From Maritimibacter harenae (GTDB taxonomy: Bacteria; Pseudomonadota; Alphaproteobacteria; Rhodobacterales; Rhodobacteraceae): 64,000 nt of DNA. Below, one piece after another: positions 47,871 through 56,288 of the stretch (within the stretch, counting starts at the first letter, position 1; the number at the start of each line of letters is the position of its first letter). The DNA lies in the NCBI RefSeq assembly GCF_009882975.1, contig NZ_WTUX01000017.1:286361-350360 (forward strand), read 5' to 3'. A program made the translations under genes and the position numbers. The notes below the pieces were generated by a model. The model was not told the DNA's origin. It searched no databases and saw nothing but the letters and a program-made list of their open reading frames with translations.

Positions 47871-49127
47871 TCACGCGCCCTCGGCTTCGGTCAGCCCAAA
47901 GGACAGCCCGGCCCCGATCAGCGCCATGATCGCGAAGCCCGCAAGGGCCGCGGCAGGCCCAATGAAACTGAGCCCGCCGCCGATCGCGCCGGAAACCAGC
48001 AGAAGACCGCCGATCAGCGTGTTGGCGGTCGCGGCATAGGCGGCCCGGTCGGCGTCCTTCGCGAAATCCACGAGATAGGTCGACCGCCCCTGCCGCACGC
48101 CGTGGTGCGCGATCATCAGGACGAAGAGCGCGGCCGGCATCGCCCAGATCGTCTGAGCGAGCCCCAGCACCTCGGCCCCCACGGCCGCCCCCATCGCGAG
48201 CGCGCCCAGGACGCCCGCAAGGATGAGAACCCGGCGCGAGGACCAGTCGGCCACCTTCCCCCAGGCATAGGAGGCAAGGAACGCCGCGGCCGAGGAGGCC
48301 ACCACCAGCGCGCCCAGTTGCCCCAGCCCGCGGCCCTCGCCGCCCGAGAGCAGGACGAGGTAGGGGGGCGCGAGCGCGGTGGCGGTCAGGAACCCGCGCG
48401 CAGCGACGAAGCGCGCGAAGACCCCGTCCTCGCGCAGGAGCTTCCAGGGCCGCAGCGCATCGCCGTTGCCCTCGGCCGGGCTCGGGTCTTCTTCCAGCGT
48501 GGCGAAGACGAGCGCGGCGGTGACCCACAGAAGCGCGGCAACGCCGACGGCGGCCGCCAGCACCACGGTGCCACTGAGCCAGCCGGACACGAGGAGCAGC
48601 GCGAAGGCGAAGACGCCCGCCGAAGCGACCGAACCGGCCAGCCCGGTCACCGAGCCGCGCCGGCGTTTCCCTACGGTCTTGCCCAGGATGTCCTTGAAGC
48701 TCACCGAGGCGGCCGAGCGCGACACGGCGAGGAGCGTGATCGCCGCGACGAAGGCCCAACCGGCCGCCGCCCCCTCGAGCGTGAGGGCCGCCAGCGCGAT
48801 GAGGGCGGCCGCGATCCCCTGCCCCACGCTGCCCGCGACCCACATCCAGCGCCGCATGCGCATGCGTTCCAGCCGGTGCGCGAGCAGCACCTGGGGCAGA
48901 AGCGCCCCCGCTTCGCGGATCGGAACCAGCGCCGAGACCAGCACGGCCGGCGCGCCAAGGGCGTTCAGCAGGTAGGACAGGACCAGCTTGGGGTCGATCA
49001 ACCCGTCGGCCAGCTTTGTCATCGACAGCGACACCACGTGGCGCAGCCCGTTGCGCGCCTCGGCCGGTGTTTCGGGATCTCCGGCGAGCGTTTCGAAGGC
49101 CCGCTCGCCCAGTGTGGATTTGCTCAT
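47871..49127 (-). CDS. MFS transporter
   Basis: A 418-residue major facilitator with about twelve hydrophobic segments, for example [40 protein letters not shown] and [21 protein letters not shown] cytoplasmic N-terminus of about 35 residues precedes the first helix. Substrate unknown. AAGGCGG lies 4 nt before the chosen start. It is divergent from thrS and precedes the two hydrolase genes on the same strand. Confidence 0.87.
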   Translation of the reverse strand: MSKSTLGERAFETLAGDPETPAEARNGLRHVVSLSMTKLADGLIDPKLVLSYLLNALGAPAVLVSALVPIREAGALLPQVLLAHRLERMRMRRWMWVAGSVGQGIAAALIALAALTLEGAAAGWAFVAAITLLAVSRSAASVSFKDILGKTVGKRRRGSVTGLAGSVASAGVFAFALLLVSGWLSGTVVLAAAVGVAALLWVTAALVFATLEEDPSPAEGNGDALRPWKLLREDGVFARFVAARGFLTATALAPPYLVLLSGGEGRGLGQLGALVVASSAAAFLASYAWGKVADWSSRRVLILAGVLGALAMGAAVGAEVLGLAQTIWAMPAALFVLMIAHHGVRQGRSTYLVDFAKDADRAAYAATANTLIGGLLLVSGAIGGGLSFIGPAAALAGFAIMALIGAGLSFGLTEAEGA

Positions 49128-49270
49128 TTTCCGCCTTTCTGGCTGTGTCGCGCCCCGAACGGGCGCATCACTGGCTTGACTTGGGCGTCGACCCGCGCCA
49201 AACCGCCCCCACGACATATACCCGCAACCGGGCGTTCCGTGGGCGCCGAACCGACGAGGAGACTGGGCCG

Positions 49271-51220
49271 ATGAGCCACATTTCCCTTACATTCCCTGAC
49301 GGCAATACGCGTGTCTATGACGCCGGGATCACTCCCGCCGCCATTGCCGCCGATATCTCGAACTCGCTTGCGAAGAAAGCGATTTCGGCGACCGTCAACG
49401 GCGCGCACTTCGACCTGCAATGGCCGATCAACGAAGACAGCGAGATCGCCATCCACACGATGAAGGACGACGCGCAGGCGCTCGAACTCATCCGTCACGA
49501 CGCGGCCCATATCATGGCGCGCGCGGTGCAGGAACTGTGGCCGGAGACCAAGGTCACCATCGGCCCCGTCATCGAACACGGCTGGTATTACGACTTCGAC
49601 CGCGAAGAGCCCTTCACGCCCGAGGACCTGGGCGCGATCGAGGCGAAGATGAAGGAAATCGTCAACGCCCGCGATCCCGTCCGCACCGAGGTGTGGGACC
49701 GGGCCGACGCGATCGCGCACTATGAGAAGACCGGCGAGCCCTACAAGGTCGAGCTCGTGAACGCGATCCCGGATGACGGCCAGCCGATCCGGATGTACTG
49801 GCACGGCGACTGGCAGGATCTGTGCCGCGGCCCGCACCTGCAGCACACCGGCCAGGTGCCCGCGGACGCCTTCAAGCTGATGAAGGTGGCCGGTGCCTAC
49901 TGGCGCGGCGACTCGACGCGCCCGATGCTCCAGCGCATCTACGGCGTGGCGTTCAAGAACCGCGACGACCTGAAGAAGCACCTGACCTTCCTCGAAGAGG
50001 CCGAGAAGCGCGATCACCGCCGCCTGGGCCGCGAGATGGACCTCTTCCACATGCAGGAAGAGGCGCCGGGCCAGGTGTTCTGGCACCCCAACGGCTGGAC
50101 GATCTACACGACGCTTCAGGATTACATGCGCCGCCAGCAGCAGGCGGGCGGCTATGTCGAGGTGAACACGCCGCAGGTCGTCGACCGCAAGCTGTGGGAA
50201 GCCTCTGGCCACTGGGACAAGTACCAGGAGAACATGTTCATCGTCGAAGTCGACGAGGAGCATGCGCGGGAGAAGGCGGTCAACGCGCTCAAGCCGATGA
50301 ACTGCCCCTGCCACGTGCAGATCTTCAACGTCGGGCTGAAATCCTACCGCGACCTGCCGCTGCGCATGGCCGAGTTCGGGTCGTGCAACCGCTACGAGCC
50401 CTCGGGGGCGCTGCACGGCATCATGCGCGTGCGCGGCTTCACGCAGGACGACGCGCACATCTTCTGCACGGAAGACCAGATCGAGGCGGAGACCGAGAAG
50501 TTCATCAGCTTCCTCGCGAACGTCTACCGCGACCTCGGCTTCCCGACCTACAAGATCAAGTTCTCCGACCGCCCCGACACCCGGGCGGGCTCGGACGAGA
50601 TCTGGGACAAGGCCGAAAAGGCCCTGCTCGACGCCACGCACAAGGTGACGAACGACGTGGAGCTGAACCCGGGCGAAGGCGCCTTCTACGGCCCGAAGCT
50701 CGAGTTCGTGCTGACCGACGCCATCGGGCGCGATTGGCAGTGCGGAACGCTGCAGGTGGACTTCGTCCTGCCCGAGCGACTGGACGCGAGCTACATCGGC
50801 GAGGACGGCGCCAAGCACCGCCCCGTCATGCTCCACCGCGCGACCCTGGGCTCGTTCGAGCGCTTCATCGGCATCCTGATCGAGGAGCACGCGGGCAAGC
50901 TGCCCTTCTGGATCGCGCCGCGCCAGGTGGTCGTCGCCTCGATCGTCTCGGACGCCGATGACTACGTCCACGAGGTCGTGGCCGAGTTGCGCGCCAAGGG
51001 CGTGCGCGCCGAGGCCGACATCCGCAACGAGAAGATCAACTACAAGGTCCGCGAACACTCCGTGGGCAAGGTTCCGGTCATTCTCGCCATCGGGATGAAG
51101 GAGGTCGAGGACCGGAGTGTTACACTGCGCCGCCTGGGCGAGAAGCAGACCCGGGTCGTCGCGCTGGACGAAGTGGTGCAGGAACTCTCGTCTGAGGCGA
51201 CACCGCCGGACCTGGCCTGA
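49271..51220 (+). CDS. thrS: Threonyl-tRNA synthetase
   Basis: Class II aminoacyl-tRNA synthetase of 649 residues: N-terminal TGS domain (about 1-62), editing domain with HxxxH in [12 protein letters not shown], catalytic core with motif 2 ([20 protein letters not shown]) and the zinc-site Cys in [10 protein letters not shown], and a C-terminal anticodon-binding domain ([16 protein letters not shown]). The start at 49271 has GAGGAGA upstream. A hairpin terminator follows. Confidence 0.97.
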   Translation: MSHISLTFPDGNTRVYDAGITPAAIAADISNSLAKKAISATVNGAHFDLQWPINEDSEIAIHTMKDDAQALELIRHDAAHIMARAVQELWPETKVTIGPVIEHGWYYDFDREEPFTPEDLGAIEAKMKEIVNARDPVRTEVWDRADAIAHYEKTGEPYKVELVNAIPDDGQPIRMYWHGDWQDLCRGPHLQHTGQVPADAFKLMKVAGAYWRGDSTRPMLQRIYGVAFKNRDDLKKHLTFLEEAEKRDHRRLGREMDLFHMQEEAPGQVFWHPNGWTIYTTLQDYMRRQQQAGGYVEVNTPQVVDRKLWEASGHWDKYQENMFIVEVDEEHAREKAVNALKPMNCPCHVQIFNVGLKSYRDLPLRMAEFGSCNRYEPSGALHGIMRVRGFTQDDAHIFCTEDQIEAETEKFISFLANVYRDLGFPTYKIKFSDRPDTRAGSDEIWDKAEKALLDATHKVTNDVELNPGEGAFYGPKLEFVLTDAIGRDWQCGTLQVDFVLPERLDASYIGEDGAKHRPVMLHRATLGSFERFIGILIEEHAGKLPFWIAPRQVVVASIVSDADDYVHEVVAELRAKGVRAEADIRNEKINYKVREHSVGKVPVILAIGMKEVEDRSVTLRRLGEKQTRVVALDEVVQELSSEATPPDLA

Positions 51221-51244
51221 ACCAAGCCTTTGATATTGCACGAG

Positions 51245-51272
51245 ACGGGCGGCCCATTCGGCCGCCCGTTTC
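51245..51272 (+). terminator. Terminator after thrS
   Basis: Perfect 10-bp stem ACGGGCGGCC/GGCCGCCCGT (51245-51254, 51260-51269) followed by TTCACGTTC; the T-run is weak but the stem is strong. Confidence 0.7.
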
Positions 51273-51417
51273 ACGTTCAACTCACGAAAGCGTTTGTTTC
51301 ACCGCGTCACACCGCCGCGCGGCACGGGCGCGTGAATGGTCCGTGACGAGGTTGCGGGATTAGCAATGGATCACCGCAAGGAGCGGATCTGAACGCAACT
51401 CGGAGGAGGACAGACAC

Positions 51418-51765
51418 ATGACCCGGAAACTCACACATGCCGCCGTGGCCGGCGCGGTCGCGACCGCGCTCGCCTCGCTCACCCTGCCGGCGCACGCCCA
51501 GGAGCAGGAGAAATGCTACGGCGTCGCCAAGGCCGGCGAAAACGGCTGCGCGGCCGGCCCCGGCACCACCTGCGCGGGCACCTCGTCCGTCGACTGGCAG
51601 GGCAACGCCTGGACGCTCGTTCCCGCGGGGACCTGCGAAGACATGACCATCGAGGCATCCATGACAGAGGACGGCATGAAGCGCATGGGCTCTCTCGAGC
51701 CGCTGGAGCGCGACCTGCCCGGCGACATGATGATGGACGACGAGATGGACAGCGACGCGAGCTGA
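51418..51765 (+). CDS. bufA: Bufferin-type RiPP metallophore precursor (DUF2282, BufA1-like) with Met/Asp-rich tail
   Basis: A 115-residue exported precursor. Residues 1-27 form a signal peptide ending PAHA. The core has the DUF2282 pattern [20 protein letters not shown] followed by [20 protein letters not shown] and GSLEP, with four cysteines (33, 44, 52, 73). In bufferins, MNIO enzymes oxidise core cysteines to thiooxazole-type heterocycles that bind copper (established for Caulobacter; inferred here). Homologues usually end soon after GSLxP; this one continues for 20 residues ([20 protein letters not shown]), rich in Met, Asp and Glu. A strong SD (GGAGGAGG) precedes the start. Confidence 0.9.
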   Translation: MTRKLTHAAVAGAVATALASLTLPAHAQEQEKCYGVAKAGENGCAAGPGTTCAGTSSVDWQGNAWTLVPAGTCEDMTIEASMTEDGMKRMGSLEPLERDLPGDMMMDDEMDSDAS

Positions 51766-51827
51766 CCGGACCGGGCGCGGGCGGCCCCGGTGCCGCCCCG
51801 CCCCCCGTTCGAGTCGGGAGGGGACGG

Positions 51828-52679
51828 ATGCTCGACATGACGCGACACGGATTGCCACCCGCGCCGGGCGTGGGCTTCAAACCGCAACATTACGCCGAGA
51901 TCATCACGGACAGCGGCGCGGTCCGCTGGCTGGAGATCCACGCGGAGAACTACATGGGCGACGGCGGCCGACCGATCGCACAGCTTGCGGCCCTGGCCGA
52001 ACGCTTTCCGATCTCGGTCCACGGCGTGGGCCTTTCGATCGGCGGCGAGGGCCCGCTGGACCCCGTTCACCTGGACCGTCTCAAACGCCTGGTCGGCTGG
52101 CTGAAACCGGCGAGCTTTTCCGAACACCTCGCCTGGTCGTCGCACGGCGGGACCTACTTCAACGACCTGCTGCCGCTGCCTTACAACGCGGCGACGTTGG
52201 CACGCGTCGAGCAGCACATCCACGAGGTGCAGGAAACGCTTGGGCGCCGGATGCTGCTCGAGAACCCGGCGACCTACCTGGCCTTCGCCGAGACGACGAT
52301 GGCGGAGACCGACTTCCTGGCCGAGCTCGTGCGGCGCACGGGCTGCGGTCTGCTGCTCGACATCAACAACGTGTTCGTCGCCTGCACCAACCAGCAGACC
52401 GATCCGCGCGCCTACCTGGCCGCATTCCCGCTTCAGGCGGTGGGAGAGGTGCACCTGGGCGGACACGATGCACAGACGGACGATGACGGCGCGCCGCTGC
52501 TGATTGATGCGCATGGGTCCGAAGTGGCCGATCCGGTCTGGACCCTGTGCCGCGAGACGATCCAGCGGATGGGCCCGAAGCCTGTGCTGATCGAATGGGA
52601 CAACGACGTGCCGGACTGGGACATGCTCGAGGCGGAAGCGGCGCGTGCGGCGGCCCTTCTGGGACGGGTGAAGGCATGA
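51828..52679 (+). CDS. bufB: MNIO / DUF692 multinuclear iron-dependent oxidase (BufB)
   Basis: TIM-barrel iron enzyme that modifies precursor cysteines. The 283-residue product carries the ligand-bearing motifs of the family in order: VRWLEIHAENYMG, ISVHGVGLSIGG, FSEHLAWS, MLLENPATYL, LLLDINNVFV, GEVHLGGH, DAHGSEV and LIEWDNDVPDW, with His, Glu, Asp and Asn residues at the expected iron-binding places. The chosen start, 51828, has GGGAGGGG upstream. It lies 62 bp after the precursor gene, and its stop forms an ATGA with the bridging ORF that follows. Confidence 0.94.
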   Translation: MLDMTRHGLPPAPGVGFKPQHYAEIITDSGAVRWLEIHAENYMGDGGRPIAQLAALAERFPISVHGVGLSIGGEGPLDPVHLDRLKRLVGWLKPASFSEHLAWSSHGGTYFNDLLPLPYNAATLARVEQHIHEVQETLGRRMLLENPATYLAFAETTMAETDFLAELVRRTGCGLLLDINNVFVACTNQQTDPRAYLAAFPLQAVGEVHLGGHDAQTDDDGAPLLIDAHGSEVADPVWTLCRETIQRMGPKPVLIEWDNDVPDWDMLEAEAARAAALLGRVKA

Positions 52680-52876
52680 CCAAGACGCAAAACATCGCTT
52701 TTTCATGGTATTGTGCGGCATTCTTCATCCGGGATTTCAGCATTGGCGCCCCGCCATGGATACCGCTTTTCCGAAAAGCCGGTTTTTTGGAAAAGCGGAA
52801 AACCGGAAAAGTGAAATTAGCCGGATTGAATGAAGCCGCGCCCCGGAAAACCCGTCCCTCGGGGTGCGCGCCATGA
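52676..52876 (+). CDS. 66-codon bridging ORF between bufB and bufC (possibly not a real gene)
   Basis: This ORF begins on the ATGA overlapping the bufB stop and ends on the TGA overlapping the bufC ATG, so ribosomes could pass from bufB to bufC without re-initiation on a free site. The predicted peptide (MTKTQNIAFSWYCAAFF at the start) has no recognised domain, and its second half reads through GAAAACCGG repeat DNA, giving Lys/Arg-rich residues. It appears to be created by an insertion; translation may matter more than product. Confidence 0.3.
   Translation: MTKTQNIAFSWYCAAFFIRDFSIGAPPWIPLFRKAGFLEKRKTGKVKLAGLNEAAPRKTRPSGCAP
52682..52871. mobile_element. Putative small insertion between bufB and bufC with 7-bp flanking repeat
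   Basis: The 7-mer CATGACC occurs at 52675-52681 (bufB stop) and at 52872-52878 (bufC start). Removing the intervening DNA and one 7-mer restores a normal ATGA bufB-bufC overlap. The insert is less GC-rich than the flanking genes and contains nested inverted repeats. No terminal inverted repeats and no transposase are evident, so the class of element is unknown. Confidence 0.45.
52763..52806. repeat. Nested inverted repeats with GGAAAACCGG units
   Basis: CCGCTTTTCC (52763-52772) pairs with GGAAAAGCGG (52789-52798), and CCGGTTTT (52779-52786) pairs with AAAACCGG (52799-52806), giving two mutually exclusive hairpins. The segment CGGAAAACCGGAAAA is identical to part of the tandem array at the end of the window. 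Confidence 0.75.
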
Positions 52877-53586
52877 CCTTCGCGGACGCGCTTCTCGACC
52901 CGGATCGCACGCCCTCGGGCCTTCGCGGCCCCACGGGCGCCCAGGCCGGCCGCCGCTTCGACGTCTACCGAAACAACGTGATGGCATCGCTCGTCCAGGC
53001 GATGCGCGACGGGTTCCCGGTGACCCAACGGCTGGTGGGCGAAGATTTCTTCGCCGCCCTCGCCGCTGCCTTCGTGCGCGCGCACCCGCCGGACTCCCCG
53101 GTTCTGGCGACCTACGGCGCGGCGTTCCCGGCGTTCATCGCGGATTTCCCGCCTGCTGCCGGGCTCCCTTATCTCGCCGATACCGCGCGGCTCGAGTTCG
53201 CCCTGCGCCGCGCCTACCACGCCGCCGACACGCCGCCGCTTGCCCCCGAGGCGCTCGACAGGCCCGACATCCACCACGCGCGCCTGACGCTGGCCCCGGC
53301 CGTCACCGTCCTGCGCTCGCCCTACCCGATCCACGCGATCTGGCGGGCCAACGTCGACCCGTCCGCCCCCAGGCCCGCGGCGGGCGCGCAATCGGTGCTC
53401 GTCACCCGCCCGGACTGGGACCCGCTCGCCGAACCGATCCCCGAGGCCGAGGCCCTGTTCCTCACGGCCCTCGCCACCCGATCGTTGGGCGAGGCCGCTG
53501 CGGCCGCGCCGGATCTCGACCTGCCCGCCGCGCTCGCCCGGCTCATCGGCCGCAAGGCCCTCGTGCATCTGGAGGTGCCTGCATGA
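52873..53586 (+). CDS. bufC: BufC-like partner of MNIO (DUF2063, DNA-binding-domain annotated)
   Basis: A 237-residue protein of the DUF2063 family that accompanies MNIO enzymes and delivers the precursor to them (RiPP-recognition role, inferred from the family). Key N-terminal pattern: FADALLDPDRTPSGLRGP, RRFDVYRNNVMASLVQAMRD and GFPVTQRLVGEDFFAALAAA; the C-terminal half has LTLAPAVTVLRSPYPIHAIW. ATG at 52873 gives the usual start; GTG at 52864 is possible. It overlaps the DoxX gene by 4 bp (ATGA). Confidence 0.9.
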   Translation: MTFADALLDPDRTPSGLRGPTGAQAGRRFDVYRNNVMASLVQAMRDGFPVTQRLVGEDFFAALAAAFVRAHPPDSPVLATYGAAFPAFIADFPPAAGLPYLADTARLEFALRRAYHAADTPPLAPEALDRPDIHHARLTLAPAVTVLRSPYPIHAIWRANVDPSAPRPAAGAQSVLVTRPDWDPLAEPIPEAEALFLTALATRSLGEAAAAAPDLDLPAALARLIGRKALVHLEVPA

Positions 53587-54125
53587 TCCACGCCATCCTC
53601 ACCCGCCTCGACGCCGCCGGTCCGCCCGTGCTCGGCACCCTCGCCCGGCTCACCTTCTCGCTCACGCTCGCGGGGTATTTCTGGGCCTCGGCCCTGACCA
53701 AGCTGGAGGGCGCGGGGCTGTCGCTCAACGCCTATGCGCAGATCTTCCCCCGCGCGATGGAGGCCGCGGGCTACGACGTCACGCAGCTGACGCTGTTCCA
53801 CACGGTAATCGTCGCCGCGGGCACGCTGGCAGAGTTCATCCTGCCCGCCCTCTTGGTCCTGGGGCTCGCAACCCGGCTGGCCGCCCTCGGGATGATCGGT
53901 TTCATCATCGTCCAGACGCTGACCGACCTCATTGGTCACGGCGCGCTGTCGCAGCCTGCGACCCTTGGCGGGTGGTTCGACCGGGTGCCCGACAGCGCGA
54001 TCCTGGACCAGCGGCTCCTGTGGGTGACGATGCTCCTTGTCCCGGTCTTCACCGGGCCGGGTCCCTTGTCACTGGACCGACTGATCGCACGCCGCGCTCA
54101 GAGCCAGACCGCCTTGGCCGCCTGA
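53583..54125 (+). CDS. bufD: DoxX family membrane protein (BufD-like)
   Basis: A 180-residue inner-membrane protein with four helices (about 20-40, 68-92, 96-118 and 150-168) and DoxX-type features (ARLTFSLTLAGYFWASALTK, LPALLVLGLATRLAALGMIG). DoxX proteins end many bufferin operons; an electron-transfer role with MNIO has been suggested but is not proved. It is coupled to bufC by ATGA. Its 3' end overlaps the convergent ArsC/Spx-like gene by 28 bp. Confidence 0.88.
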   Translation: MIHAILTRLDAAGPPVLGTLARLTFSLTLAGYFWASALTKLEGAGLSLNAYAQIFPRAMEAAGYDVTQLTLFHTVIVAAGTLAEFILPALLVLGLATRLAALGMIGFIIVQTLTDLIGHGALSQPATLGGWFDRVPDSAILDQRLLWVTMLLVPVFTGPGPLSLDRLIARRAQSQTALAA

Positions 54126-54421
54126 TCCCAACCCAGCGTGCGCCGCCCGCCGTCCTCGACCACCGGGCGCTTCATCAGGGCCGGATGAGCAGAAATCAGC
54201 CCAACCGGGTCGCCTTCACGCTCCTCCGCCGACAGCCCGCGCCACGTCGTCGACCGGGTGTTCACGAGTGCCGCGCCGAAGTCGTCGTAGAAGGCCCGGA
54301 AAACCGTCTCGTCCTGCGGCTCGGCGCGGATATCGACCAGTTCCGGGGCGTGTCCGGCCGCCGAAAGCTCCTTCATCGCGCGGCGCACCGTGTCGCATGA
54401 TTTGATCCCGTAAACCCGCAT
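54098..54421 (-). CDS. ArsC/Spx family (YffB-like) protein
   Basis: A 107-residue thioredoxin-fold protein with start MRVYGIKSCDTVRRAMKELS: a single Cys (SCDTVRRA), which aligns with the ArsC/Spx active-site position, and WRGLSAEERE, LMKRPVVEDGGR as in YffB. It is more likely a glutathione-dependent or regulatory thiol protein than a real arsenate reductase; no ars genes are near. The start at 54421 has AAGG upstream. It overlaps bufD tail-to-tail. Confidence 0.88.
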   Translation of the reverse strand: MRVYGIKSCDTVRRAMKELSAAGHAPELVDIRAEPQDETVFRAFYDDFGAALVNTRSTTWRGLSAEEREGDPVGLISAHPALMKRPVVEDGGRRTLGWDQAAKAVWL

Positions 54422-54586
54422 ACCTTGGCCCTTCATGAAATCTTCGCTTGAGTTTTTCCCTGTTTGGTCCACCATGACCGTGTGAGACAAGTACTTCCAG
54501 ACCAATGCTCCTTCCGGGGCAGCTGAAGACCTGGCTGCACCATCCCGCCGCAATACCGCGGGCGGACAAGACGAAGGAGATACGGC

Positions 54587-54793
54587 ATGCCCACCGGCAC
54601 CGTGAAATGGTTCAACACCACCAAAGGCTATGGCTTCATCGCGCCCGATGACGGCGGCAAGGACGTGTTCGTCCACATTTCCGCTGTCGAGCGCGCCGGG
54701 ATGACCGGTCTCGCCGACAACCAGAAACTGTCGTACGAGATGATCCCGGGCCGGGACGGCCGCGAAAGCGCGGGCGACCTCAAGTCGATCTGA
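54587..54793 (+). CDS. cspA: Cold-shock domain protein
   Basis: A 68-residue single-strand nucleic-acid-binding protein (RNA chaperone) with the cold-shock OB fold: GTVKWFNTTKGYGFIAPDDG (RNP1, KGYGFI) and DVFVHISAVERAG (RNP2, VFVHI). A very good SD, AAGGAGAT, lies 6 nt upstream. The 165-bp leader region before the gene shows GC-rich repeats (CCGCGGGCGG) but no clear cold box. A strong terminator follows. Confidence 0.96.
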   Translation: MPTGTVKWFNTTKGYGFIAPDDGGKDVFVHISAVERAGMTGLADNQKLSYEMIPGRDGRESAGDLKSI

Positions 54794-54813
54794 ACCGACC
54801 CGACAGAATGACG

Positions 54814-54847
54814 AACCCCCGCGCGGTCCGGCCGCGCGGGGGTTTTT
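54814..54847 (+). terminator. Strong terminator after the cold-shock gene
   Basis: Perfect 13-bp stem AACCCCCGCGCGG/CCGCGCGGGGGTT (54814-54826, 54832-54844), loop TCCGG, then T-run to 54847. Confidence 0.95.
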
Positions 54848-54871
54848 CTTTGCCCTGCGCGGGGACGCGTT

Positions 54872-55270
54872 TCAGGTCACCGCGCGCGTGATCATCACGC
54901 CCGCCCAGGCGGTGAAGCCGGTCAGGACCGTGCCCCAGATCACGTCCGTGGCCACCATCTGCGGCGCCCAGAGCTTCAGCGTCGCGTAATTGGTGAACTC
55001 GTAGGTGCCATAGGCCATCGCGCCGACGACCGCGCCGCCGATCAGCGCCTGCACCGGCGTGTCGCTTTTCAGCGCCGGGAGCGAGATCAGCCAGACCAGC
55101 CCCGCCACGTAGAACAGGTAGAAGACCGCCGCCGGGGCGATGCGGATCGGCATTTGCAGCCAATCGCCGAGATGGCTTTCGAACAGGGGTTTCATCACCC
55201 GGTTCAGCATCACCGCGTCGATGCCAAGAAACATCACGGCGGTCACGAGGTACAAAACGATCGTCTGCAT
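54872..55270 (-). CDS. DUF2177 family membrane protein
   Basis: A 132-residue inner-membrane protein with about four helices and the DUF2177 pattern VTAVMFLGIDAVMLNRVMKP, IRIAPAAVFYLFYVAGLVWL and YGTYEFTNYATLKLW. The function is unknown. The start at 55270 (MQTIVLYLV) has AAGGGA upstream; a longer reading lacks an SD. It is convergent with the cold-shock gene. Confidence 0.9.
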   Translation of the reverse strand: MQTIVLYLVTAVMFLGIDAVMLNRVMKPLFESHLGDWLQMPIRIAPAAVFYLFYVAGLVWLISLPALKSDTPVQALIGGAVVGAMAYGTYEFTNYATLKLWAPQMVATDVIWGTVLTGFTAWAGVMITRAVT

Positions 55271-55334
55271 CACGGTCCCTTGTTGGAGAAATGTACAAGG
55301 GATACGCGGCCCCGTCACCGCTGGATGACAAAAA

Positions 55335-55724
55335 TCAGCAGCCCGGGCGCAGGTCCTGCCGCATGCGGCCCAACGGCGAGAGGCTCCAGTCCGCGAGCTC
55401 GGTCTTGAGCGTCGCCGGCTGCCGCTCCAGCGCGCCGGTCAGCGCGTCGCGCACCAGCCCGAGCCGCCGCTTGAGGTCGGCGGCCAGAAGGTCGCGCCGC
55501 CGGGGCGGTTCGTCGACGATGATGCGCACCCGTTCGAGCCGCCCGTCGTCCGTGATGAAGATGCGTTGCTGCAAGGCGGCCTCACGCTGCGCCTCGACCT
55601 GCACGAGCTCCGAAACGTCCGAGAAGCCGCAGCTCCACGCGCTTTTCGCCGTCGCACTCGTCGGCAGGGTGATCGCCACGGCCACCGCAAACGCCGCAGC
55701 CCCCAAAAAGTTCCACTGTCCCAT
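55335..55724 (-). CDS. Exported hypothetical protein
   Basis: A 129-residue protein with a signal peptide (about 1-26, GAAAFAVAVAITLPTSATA), a Cys at about 32 and another as the last residue, and a middle acidic/Arg-rich segment FITDDGRLERVRIIVDEPPR. The two Cys could form a disulfide after export. The family is not recognised. It lies 83 bp after folA on the same strand. Confidence 0.7.
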   Translation of the reverse strand: MGQWNFLGAAAFAVAVAITLPTSATAKSAWSCGFSDVSELVQVEAQREAALQQRIFITDDGRLERVRIIVDEPPRRRDLLAADLKRRLGLVRDALTGALERQPATLKTELADWSLSPLGRMRQDLRPGC

Positions 55725-55807
55725 GAAAAAAACCTAGGTCAGCGCCCGGCCCCGCACAATAGGGCCATAGCGCGCCCCGGCGCGGCATGGCAGATCGGCA
55801 ACGGGGG

Positions 55808-56287
55808 TCAGCGCAGGCGCACGAGTTCGCGCAAGGTGCAGGCCGGGTCGGCGGCGCGCAGCGGTGTCTCGGCCAGCACCCGCCAGCCGGACTCGTCGAC
55901 CTGCGGGAAGAACGCGTCGGCCCCCTCGACGTCGAGGTCCACCTCGGTCAGGAGCAGCCGGTCGGCGAGAGGCAGAAGGTCGCCGTAGATCCCCGCACCG
56001 CCGATGCCGTAGATCCGGTGGTAGCCCGCGTTGCGCGCCACGCCGATCGCCTCCTCGACCGAGGGCACGACGTGCTCGGCCAGGTCCGGGTTGCGCGAGA
56101 CCACGATATTCATCCGGTTCTTCAAAGGCTTGACCGGAAGGCTCTCCCAGGTGCGGCGCCCCATGATGAGCGCGCCCCCGGTGGTTTCGCGCTGGAACAT
56201 CTTCAGGTCTTCGGGCGCGCTCCACGGGATGTCATTGTCCTTCCCGATGGCCCCGCCCCGGGCCCGCGCGACGATCAAGGTGAGCAT
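55808..56287 (-). CDS. folA: Dihydrofolate reductase
   Basis: Reduces dihydrofolate with NADPH; it recycles the dihydrofolate made by ThyA, encoded just upstream. The 159-residue product shows LIVARARGGAIGKDNDIPWS, the catalytic acid in SAPEDLKMFQRETTG, GGALIMGRRTWESLP, and IYGIGGAGIYGD near 95. One base separates it from the thyA stop. Confidence 0.96.
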   Translation of the reverse strand: MLTLIVARARGGAIGKDNDIPWSAPEDLKMFQRETTGGALIMGRRTWESLPVKPLKNRMNIVVSRNPDLAEHVVPSVEEAIGVARNAGYHRIYGIGGAGIYGDLLPLADRLLLTEVDLDVEGADAFFPQVDESGWRVLAETPLRAADPACTLRELVRLR

Positions 56288-56288
56288 G

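Noticed and set aside
54098..54421. Arsenate reductase with an arsenic-resistance role
   Set aside because: Only one Cys in the Spx/YffB arrangement and no ars operon genes nearby; a resistance function is not supported.
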